Below, one piece after another: positions 1-5,280 of a stretch of 10,549 nucleotides of DNA. A program made the position numbers and the translations under genes. The DNA is from Candidatus Saccharimonadota bacterium (GTDB lineage Bacteria > Patescibacteria > Saccharimonadia > Saccharimonadales > Nanosyncoccaceae), in assembly GCA_017429465.1 (NCBI GenBank), contig JAFROU010000066.1, forward strand, positions 1 to 10,549, read 5' to 3'. Numbering within the stretch: the first letter of the stretch is position 1; every line of letters starts with the position of its first letter. The notes below the pieces were generated by a model that ran no database searches, was not told the origin of the DNA, and worked only from the letters and a program-made list of their open reading frames with translations.

Positions 1-1037
1 ACGTCCTTGGTTTTATTCTGCTATCTGATACATTACGAAAGAATGCCCATAAACTAATTGACTACTTCAACAATAATGATGTTAAAGTTAAAGTCATTTC
101 CGGCGACAATCTTGGCACCATTACTAAAGTCGCTAGCCAGGTTAATCTCGATACTAGTCGCGCCATCGACTTATCGACTGTTCCATCAGGTACAAATTAC
201 AAACAACTTGTAGAAGAATACGATATTTTTGCCAGAGTTAAGCCAGCCCAGAAAAAACGTCTAATTGTTGCGCTTAAAAATAATAAGCACGTCGTAGCAA
301 TGACTGGCGATGGCGTTAACGATGTACTTGCCTTAAAAGAAGCCGACTGTGGCATTTCAATTGGCGAAGGCGCCGATGCTGCTCGCCGCGTTTCTAAACT
401 AATTCTACTTGGTTCCGATTTTTCGACAGTTCCAGATATTATTAATGAAGGTCGTCAAACTATCAATAATATCGAACGCTCCGCTTCGCTCTTCCTCTCA
501 AAAACTATTTTTGCCTCAATTCTGTCCGTCACTTTTATCTTCCTTACCTACACTTATCCGTTTACGCCAATCGCCATGGCCTTTATTAATGGCATCATTA
601 TCGGTATCCCGTCATTCATTCTAGCTCTAGAAACCAATCACGAACGCATCAAAAATAACTTCGTCAAAAACATTCTGCATAACTCACTGCCAAGTGGCCT
701 AACTACCGTGTGCTGCGTAATTACATTAGTAATACTGGCCGCCAGTAACAATCTACCATTCGGCGAAATCACCACCATCTCTGCGGTTGTGGTAACTTTC
801 ATTGGTATGATACTCATTGCTAAAATTAGTTTTCCGTTTAACAAACTCCGCCTTGCACTAATTCAAACCCTCATTATTTTATCAGTTCTAGCCTTCATCA
901 TACCGTTTGCGCGAAATTTCTTCTCGTTTCAATTTTTATCTGATAGCGGGACTTACATCCTGCTTAGTTTAATTGGTATTGCCATCATTCTATTTTCAAG
1001 CTTTTCATATCTAACAAGGAGGTTTATAAAATGTTAG
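1..1037 (+). CDS. P-type cation-translocating ATPase, CtpE-like, C-terminal part (5' end outside window)
   Basis: ATP-driven ion pump of the inner membrane; only the last 344 residues are visible (first whole codon at 3). The P-domain shows the VKVISGDN motif and the hinge TGDGVND (window residues 101-107), whose Asp residues bind Mg2+ in this HAD-type family. About six hydrophobic helices follow (roughly window residues 160-340), as expected for M5-M10, including a GIPSFILALETN stretch like the IPxFxLAL segment of mycobacterial CtpE and related P2-type pumps. The wording after the hinge (GEGADAARRVSK, then INEGRQTINNIERSASLFLSKT) is also CtpE-like. CtpE is reported to move Ca2+; the ion here is an inference because the M4 ion site and the phosphorylated Asp lie upstream of the window. 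The stop at 1035-1037 overlaps the next gene by 7 nt, so the two are probably co-transcribed and translationally coupled. Confidence 0.9.
   Translation, partial: VLGFILLSDTLRKNAHKLIDYFNNNDVKVKVISGDNLGTITKVASQVNLDTSRAIDLSTVPSGTNYKQLVEEYDIFARVKPAQKKRLIVALKNNKHVVAMTGDGVNDVLALKEADCGISIGEGADAARRVSKLILLGSDFSTVPDIINEGRQTINNIERSASLFLSKTIFASILSVTFIFLTYTYPFTPIAMAFINGIIIGIPSFILALETNHERIKNNFVKNILHNSLPSGLTTVCCVITLVILAASNNLPFGEITTISAVVVTFIGMILIAKISFPFNKLRLALIQTLIILSVLAFIIPFARNFFSFQFLSDSGTYILLSLIGIAIILFSSFSYLTRRFIKC
1016..1022 (+). promoter_or_regulatory. Shine-Dalgarno site for the MBL-fold hydrolase
   Basis: AAGGAGG, eight bases before the ATG at 1031. It lies inside the last codons of the P-type ATPase gene and fixes the start of the hydrolase despite the 7-nt overlap. 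Confidence 0.85.
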
Positions 1038-1663
1038 ATCACACCACTATTAACATTCAGAGCTCAATTCGCATTGAGGCAGAGGGCAAAGTCATTTATT
1101 TTGATCCATTCCAGATTGCTGACTATCCACACGACGCCGATATAATTTTCTTTACCCACCCACATTATGATCATTTTTCGCCAAAAGACATTGAAAAAGT
1201 AAAAAAAGAAGGCACCTTCTTTGTGGCGCCAGAATCCATGCAAAACGATTTAGAAAGCAATAACCTCCGCAACAACGCTTTCGTTTTGCCGAATCAACAA
1301 CGCTTGATTAAGGATATTTCTGTCGAAACTACTCACGCTTACAATATCGACAAATCATATCATCCAGTTGATAATGATTGGGTTGGTTACATTTTGATGT
1401 TAGAAGGGAATCGCTTTTTTATTACTGGCGATACCGACTGTACAGACGACGTAAAACGCGTACGCTGCGATGTAATTTTCCTACCGATTGGTGGCACCTT
1501 CACGATGAACCCAAAAGAAGCCGCTGATGCCGTTAATGCCATCATGCCTCGCATCGCAGTACCTACTCATTACGGTAGTATTGTGGGCGACCCACTTGAT
1601 GCAGAACGTTTTAGATCATTTGTAGATCAAAACGTTAACGTACGTATTCTCATCCAACATTAA
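1031..1663 (+). CDS. Metallo-beta-lactamase-fold hydrolase (UlaG/UPF0173-like)
   Basis: A 210-residue cytoplasmic protein with no signal peptide. It carries a full set of likely metal ligands of the MBL fold: the THPHYDH motif giving H43, H45, D47 and H48, then H102 (THAYN), D134 (TGDTD) and H180 (VPTHYG). The short compact form, without extra C-terminal domains, matches the UlaG / UPF0173 group of small MBL proteins, some of which are lactonases or phosphodiesterases; no substrate can be assigned here. A strong Shine-Dalgarno site and a 7-nt overlap with the preceding ATPase gene place it in that operon. Its stop codon interlocks with the rmuC stop on the opposite strand (TTAA at 1660-1663) and no terminator hairpin is visible. 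The fold call is secure; the specific function is unknown. Confidence 0.88.
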   Translation: MLDHTTINIQSSIRIEAEGKVIYFDPFQIADYPHDADIIFFTHPHYDHFSPKDIEKVKKEGTFFVAPESMQNDLESNNLRNNAFVLPNQQRLIKDISVETTHAYNIDKSYHPVDNDWVGYILMLEGNRFFITGDTDCTDDVKRVRCDVIFLPIGGTFTMNPKEAADAVNAIMPRIAVPTHYGSIVGDPLDAERFRSFVDQNVNVRILIQH

Positions 1664-2778
1664 TCATCTACTTTGATATTGCCAATTAATTTAACCGAAT
1701 CAGATTCCGGTAATTCTTCCACGTTTTTAAGTCTCTTTTCAATCTGTCTAGAAGTATGGGCAGCCTGCTCGATTTTACCAGCCGTTTCACTAAGTTTCTT
1801 CTGTGTAGCTTCAAGTAAATCGCCAAATTTTCCAAATTGTGATTTCACCGCACCGAGCACCTGCCAGACTTCGGCTGAACGTTTTTCAATTGCTACCGTA
1901 CGGAAGCCCATCAAAAGTCCAGACAGCATCACTGGTAAAGTAGACGGAGAAGCAATTGAGATATTATATTTTTGTCGAATTTCGTCTACTAAACCCGGAA
2001 TACGCAATATTTCTGCATAAAGCGATTCGGTCGGCACAAACATCATACCAAAATCAGTCGTAGCTGGTGGATCAAGATATTTAGACGAAATCTTCTTCGC
2101 TTGTTCTTTTACGTCAATCGCTAAAGCCTTTTGTGACCTTTCAATTTCAGCCTTGTCCCCATTATCATAGGCCGCAATTAAACGCGAATAATTTTCAACC
2201 GGAAACTTTGAATCAATTGGCAAAAACACGTTTGAATCTTTACCTGGCATCTTCACGGCAAATTCAACCCGTTCGTTTGAGCCTTTCTTCGTGATTGTAT
2301 TTTCTTCATATTGGCTTGGTGTTAAAGTGTCAGCAATAATCGCACCGAGTTGCACTTCACCATAAATACCACGAGTTTTCACACCCTCCATCACCTTTTT
2401 CAAATCACCTACCCCAGTAGCTAGGTTTTTCATTTCGCCTAGGCCTTCATAAACTTGCGTAAGCTGAGTAGAAATCGACTTAAAACTTTCGTTAAAGCGT
2501 TTTTCAACAGATTCTTTCAGTTTTTCATCTACCGTCTCGCGCATTTGCTCAAGTTTTTTCTCGTTACTGTCTTGAATGCCCTTCAAATTTTGTGAAATTT
2601 CTTTACGGTTTTCACGAAACTCGCCTTCGATTTTTGGCGCTAGTTTATCTAGCTCGGCTTCAATCCGAATTAAACGTTCGTCGACTTTTGATAAGTCCGG
2701 TGCAGCTGGTTTTCGCACCAGAAGAACTATCATTAAAACAATTACAACCCCCAATAATACAACCAATACAATATCCAT
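1660..2778 (-). CDS. rmuC: RmuC-family DNA recombination protein
   Basis: A 372-residue RmuC homologue, a family first linked in E. coli to limiting recombination at inverted repeats and thought to be nuclease-related. Residues 3-22 form one N-terminal hydrophobic helix that probably anchors it to the membrane. Residues 30-115 are charged and heptad-like, a predicted coiled coil. The RmuC core follows at about 130-330 with the recognisable motifs GIYGEVQLG (138-146), LPIDSKFPVENY (186-197) and VPTESLYAEIL (248-258); a second helical stretch ends the protein. The length is near that of short RmuC proteins. The start at 2778 is supported by an extended -10 box six bases upstream and by the Met directly preceding the membrane helix; there is no Shine-Dalgarno site, so the mRNA is probably leaderless. 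It is divergent from the TOMM synthase gene. Confidence 0.92.
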   Translation of the reverse strand: MDIVLVVLLGVVIVLMIVLLVRKPAAPDLSKVDERLIRIEAELDKLAPKIEGEFRENRKEISQNLKGIQDSNEKKLEQMRETVDEKLKESVEKRFNESFKSISTQLTQVYEGLGEMKNLATGVGDLKKVMEGVKTRGIYGEVQLGAIIADTLTPSQYEENTITKKGSNERVEFAVKMPGKDSNVFLPIDSKFPVENYSRLIAAYDNGDKAEIERSQKALAIDVKEQAKKISSKYLDPPATTDFGMMFVPTESLYAEILRIPGLVDEIRQKYNISIASPSTLPVMLSGLLMGFRTVAIEKRSAEVWQVLGAVKSQFGKFGDLLEATQKKLSETAGKIEQAAHTSRQIEKRLKNVEELPESDSVKLIGNIKVDD

Positions 2779-2784
2779 AAGCTA

Positions 2785-2793
2785 ATTATAACA
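2785..2793 (-). promoter_or_regulatory. Extended -10 promoter of rmuC (leaderless)
   Basis: On the minus strand this reads TGTTATAAT, a perfect TGn-TATAAT extended -10 element, followed by six bases (TAGCTT) and the ATG at 2778. Transcription would start at or next to the A of the start codon. No convincing -35 box is seen, which is usual for extended -10 promoters. Confidence 0.75.
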
Positions 2794-2819
2794 CATATCA
2801 CAACACGTTTTGCTTATTC

Positions 2820-2848
2820 TTGCAAATTTATCACCTTTGGGTTATAAT
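2820..2848 (+). promoter_or_regulatory. Sigma70-type promoter of the TOMM unit
   Basis: TTGCAA at 2820-2825, a 17-base spacer, then consensus TATAAT at 2843-2848. The predicted transcription start is near 2855, giving a leader of about 47 bases with a GGAGG Shine-Dalgarno site (2890-2894) seven bases before the ATG at 2902. This two-box promoter with a real 5' leader contrasts with the leaderless extended -10 promoters of the neighbouring housekeeping genes. Confidence 0.8.
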
Positions 2849-2901
2849 AACACGGTTAGTTTTTTGGCTAAGTACATTAACAAGACTATGGAGGATAAAA
2901 A

Positions 2902-5055
2902 ATGGAAAGAGATTTTTTGCCCGCGTTAGCCGCCCCGCCCATTCACGTAAACGATAATACTATCCGTTTTTTATTGCCCGATGATTATGTAGAGATAGAT
3001 GATACATCGCTAAACATCAATATTCTGTGGCAAATTATCGGACAATGCAACGGGCATTATGATATCGCTGATATTGCGGCTATGTCACATTGCCCAGAAA
3101 AGTACGTTAAAGCCGTTATTGACGATCTGGTTGGTCTTGGAGTGATTGTTGATTCGCGCGAACTATTTATGCAGTTTCATCAACTCACAAATTTTCCCGC
3201 ATCCTACACCCACGCCTTAGACGATCAGGACATCATCGCCATCACTACGAGCTCGCGTTTACCGGCTAAAGAAGGCGAAGCATTACAAATGTATACGCCT
3301 AAAACACATAGTCAGATTTATGACTTAGCCGTAAAACGTAGCTCCTGCCGCGCTTTCACTGATCAAAAACTAAGCTTTGAGCAAATCACCGGCATCTGCT
3401 TTAGTGCATATAATATTCATTTGCACACTGTGCCAAGTGCTGGTGGACTTTTTCCGCTTAAATTCTATGTGCTAGTCGAAGAAGATCAAATTGATTTCTC
3501 GGCTGGTTACTATGAATATAATCCGGAAAACCAAAACCTCATCAGGTTCGGGACAGCCGATGCTGAGCAGCTTAAATACTGCTTCAACTCGCCCGAGCTC
3601 CCATTTGGTTCAACCGTCCAAATCATCATCGCCGCCGATCTCTTGCGCGAATCAGCTAAATATAGCAACCGTGGCTATCGTTTTACTTTATTAGAAGCTG
3701 GCCACTCCGCTGAAAACATTTGTCTATATTGCGCAGAAACCGGCCTCGCGACCTGCGAACTTGGCGGAACACTAGACGAACCGCTAAGACGAGAGCTCGA
3801 GATAGAGAACAGTAGCATCTATCCGCTTCTCACCATTGCCATTGGCTATAGCGCCACCGACGACAATACTATTAAACCGCGTTTTAATAGTAGCTTACTC
3901 ATAGGTGACGAATCGCCAATTACCGACAGTGGTGTCACGCATTATGAAAACGGAAGCAGCTTTTTTGCCTGGTCAAGTTATATAGCCTATGGCAAAGAAT
4001 ATGTTGCCGGAGCAACCAGTCCGTCTTCAGCTGAAGCCCGCTTTAAGGCAGAAATTGAAGGCTACGAACGCTGGGTCTCAAGTAGGTTTCGCGCCGATCT
4101 TATCGGCCCAGCCAATAGCATTAATGCTAAATGGCTAGACCCTCGCACTGTCGCACCCCTAGCACCAATCCAAATTGGCAATCTACACCTAGCCGAGTTT
4201 AAACACGACTTGGTGCTGTATTGGCGAGAAGGAGAAAGATGGGATGGCACTAAAATCTTTGTTCCCACTGATCTAGTCTATTACGGCATTTACGAATCTG
4301 CCGAGACCACTCCGCGCATTTACCGTGCCAATTCATCTGGTATTGCTGCTTTTCCCGATATGGAAATCGCGAAAAAGAAAGCCCTAGTTGAGCTAGTTGA
4401 ACGAGACGCTATTATGCGTAACTGGTTCTCCCACGATCCACCGCAACTGTTCCGCACTAGATCACTGCCAATTCATCTGCAAAAACGCGCCAGTTATTGG
4501 AAAAGCCTCGGTCGAAAGGTCTATGCTTTTAATTTGCCGTCGGTCGCTGGTACCACTTTTCTCGTAGCAATCACTTCAAATAGTTACCCGCACTTTGTTT
4601 GCGGAGCAGCCGCTACAATCGATGACGATCTCGACCAAGCGCTCTATAAGGCCTTTAACGAAGCTGAATACGCTCTTTTAACTCACATCAATCAAGTGAA
4701 AAAGAAACCAATCCAACAGTACGACGTAAAAACTCCCGAAGATCACGGCCAGCTCTATTGCCAATGGGGACACATCTGTTTTCTTGAATGGTTGTGGACC
4801 GGTAACGAATGCATTGACTACCCTGAGTATAAAAAGCAGCATAAGATAGTCCGCTTTGACTACTTAAGCAGAATCACCAATGCCATATTCGTTGACATTT
4901 CCGTACGAGGAGCAAAGCTTAAAGTCGTCCGCGCCATTAGTCCGGAGCTGGTACCAATTAGTTTTGGTTTCGATGCCGCCCACTACACGCACAAAAAAGT
5001 CGACCCAAAAACCCGCAATCCCTTTAGCATTACCATGCCACACTATTTTGCATAA
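2902..5055 (+). CDS. Fused TOMM synthase: RRE-like domain, SagB-type dehydrogenase, YcaO cyclodehydratase
   Basis: A 717-residue fusion, predicted to turn Cys/Ser/Thr of a peptide into azolines and oxidise them to azoles. Residues ~14-85 look like the PqqD-type winged helix (RiPP recognition element), with an LNINILWQIIGQCNG helix and ending in GLGVIVDS. Residues ~137-318 are the FMN-dependent SagB domain: KRSSCRAF (145-152), PSAGGLFPLKFYV (178-190), the Lys-Tyr pair K253-Y254 linked to azoline oxidation in TOMM dehydrogenases, and YRFTLLEAGHSAEN (259-272). Residues ~360-717 are YcaO: EARFKAEIEGYER (378-390), NSSGIAA (476-482), ALVELVERDA (494-503), ALYKAFNEAE (580-589) and VVRAISPEL (675-683), the ATP/Mg-binding framework. 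The end, NPFSITMPHYFA, lacks a strict PxPxP. GGAGG at 2890-2894 supports the start. No transmembrane helix is apparent. Its likely substrate follows 18 nt downstream. Domain calls are firm for SagB and YcaO, moderate for the RRE. Confidence 0.92.
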   Translation: MERDFLPALAAPPIHVNDNTIRFLLPDDYVEIDDTSLNINILWQIIGQCNGHYDIADIAAMSHCPEKYVKAVIDDLVGLGVIVDSRELFMQFHQLTNFPASYTHALDDQDIIAITTSSRLPAKEGEALQMYTPKTHSQIYDLAVKRSSCRAFTDQKLSFEQITGICFSAYNIHLHTVPSAGGLFPLKFYVLVEEDQIDFSAGYYEYNPENQNLIRFGTADAEQLKYCFNSPELPFGSTVQIIIAADLLRESAKYSNRGYRFTLLEAGHSAENICLYCAETGLATCELGGTLDEPLRRELEIENSSIYPLLTIAIGYSATDDNTIKPRFNSSLLIGDESPITDSGVTHYENGSSFFAWSSYIAYGKEYVAGATSPSSAEARFKAEIEGYERWVSSRFRADLIGPANSINAKWLDPRTVAPLAPIQIGNLHLAEFKHDLVLYWREGERWDGTKIFVPTDLVYYGIYESAETTPRIYRANSSGIAAFPDMEIAKKKALVELVERDAIMRNWFSHDPPQLFRTRSLPIHLQKRASYWKSLGRKVYAFNLPSVAGTTFLVAITSNSYPHFVCGAAATIDDDLDQALYKAFNEAEYALLTHINQVKKKPIQQYDVKTPEDHGQLYCQWGHICFLEWLWTGNECIDYPEYKKQHKIVRFDYLSRITNAIFVDISVRGAKLKVVRAISPELVPISFGFDAAHYTHKKVDPKTRNPFSITMPHYFA

Positions 5056-5056
5056 A

Positions 5057-5064
5057 GAAAGGAG
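5057..5064 (+). promoter_or_regulatory. Shine-Dalgarno site for the TOMM precursor peptide
   Basis: GAAAGGAG begins two bases after the synthase stop codon and sits nine bases before the ATG at 5074. It is one of the strongest ribosome sites in the window and is good evidence that the small reading frame behind it is a real gene. Confidence 0.85.
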
Positions 5065-5073
5065 AGCATAGCC

Positions 5074-5235
5074 ATGAAAAAGCAGAAGAGACCCGCAGTC
5101 ATCAAGGCAAAAAAAGCGAGATATCCCACTCCCGTAGCTAAAGGCGCCAAAATCAAAGCTGCCGCCACTAACTGTGGCTCTTGCAGCAATTGCAGCGGTT
5201 CCTGCGGCCAAGGATGCAGTTCCTGCCATAGCTAA
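5074..5235 (+). CDS. Putative TOMM/RiPP precursor peptide (53 aa, microcin B17-like core)
   Basis: A 53-residue peptide ending at TAA 5233-5235. Residues 1-29 form a strongly basic leader (11 Lys/Arg: 2, 3, 5, 6, 11, 13, 14, 16, 23, 26, 28; no Asp or Glu), starting MKKQKRPAV and passing through RYPTPVAKGAKIKAAA. Residues 34-51 read CGSCSNCSGSCGQGCSSC: six Cys (34, 37, 40, 44, 48, 51) among Gly and Ser, with His52-Ser53 at the end. The core holds GSC twice (35-37, 42-44) and GCS once (47-49), the tripeptides that become fused oxazole-thiazole pairs in microcin B17. There is no signal peptide, transmembrane helix or Gly-Gly cleavage site. It is 18 nt after the fused SagB-YcaO synthase, has its own AAAGGAG site and is followed at once by a terminator, so it is read as that enzyme's substrate. 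Alternatives: a small metal-binding peptide. All three proline codons are CCC and both Arg codons AGA, unlike nearby genes. Confidence 0.85.
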   Translation: MKKQKRPAVIKAKKARYPTPVAKGAKIKAAATNCGSCSNCSGSCGQGCSSCHS

Positions 5236-5239
5236 GCAT

Positions 5240-5263
5240 GGGCACCTTCGGGTGCCCTTTTTT
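5240..5263 (+). terminator. Rho-independent terminator of the TOMM unit
   Basis: A perfect 7-bp G/C-rich stem, GGGCACC (5240-5246) with GGTGCCC (5251-5257), closed by a TTCG tetraloop and followed by six T (5258-5263). It starts five bases after the precursor stop codon and closes the two-gene transcription unit. Confidence 0.95.
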
Positions 5264-5264
5264 A

Positions 5265-5273
5265 TGATATAAT
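5265..5273 (+). promoter_or_regulatory. Extended -10 promoter of the DHH-cysS operon (leaderless)
   Basis: TGATATAAT fits TGn-TATAAT and lies one base beyond the terminator T-tract. Seven bases (AATATAT) separate it from the ATG at 5281, so transcription would begin at or beside the start codon. No Shine-Dalgarno site precedes that ATG. The -35 position falls inside the terminator hairpin and shows no match. Confidence 0.75.
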
Positions 5274-5280
5274 AATATAT

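Noticed and set aside
1673..2020. 115-aa plus-strand frame inside rmuC
   Set aside because: Antisense shadow of the conserved RmuC core with no ribosome site.
2855..2901. Riboswitch or attenuator in the leader of the TOMM unit
   Set aside because: The leader is only about 47 bases; the single TTAG/CTAA pairing is too weak to call a structure.
4864..5229. 121-aa open frame on the minus strand over the synthase end and the precursor
   Set aside because: It is antisense to two better supported genes, has no Shine-Dalgarno or extended -10 element, and its Gly/Ala-rich start is simply the complement of the Cys/Ser/Gly codons of the peptide.
5074..5235. SCIFF-type (six cysteines in about 45 residues) radical-SAM substrate
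   Set aside because: The peptide does have six Cys, but no radical SAM maturase is adjacent; the neighbour is a SagB-YcaO fusion and the Gly/Ser-rich spacing fits a TOMM core better.
5074..5235. Metallothionein-like metal-binding peptide
   Set aside because: Cys spacing alone allows it, but GSC/GCS motifs and the adjacent azole-forming enzyme make a modified-peptide substrate more likely. It is not fully excluded.
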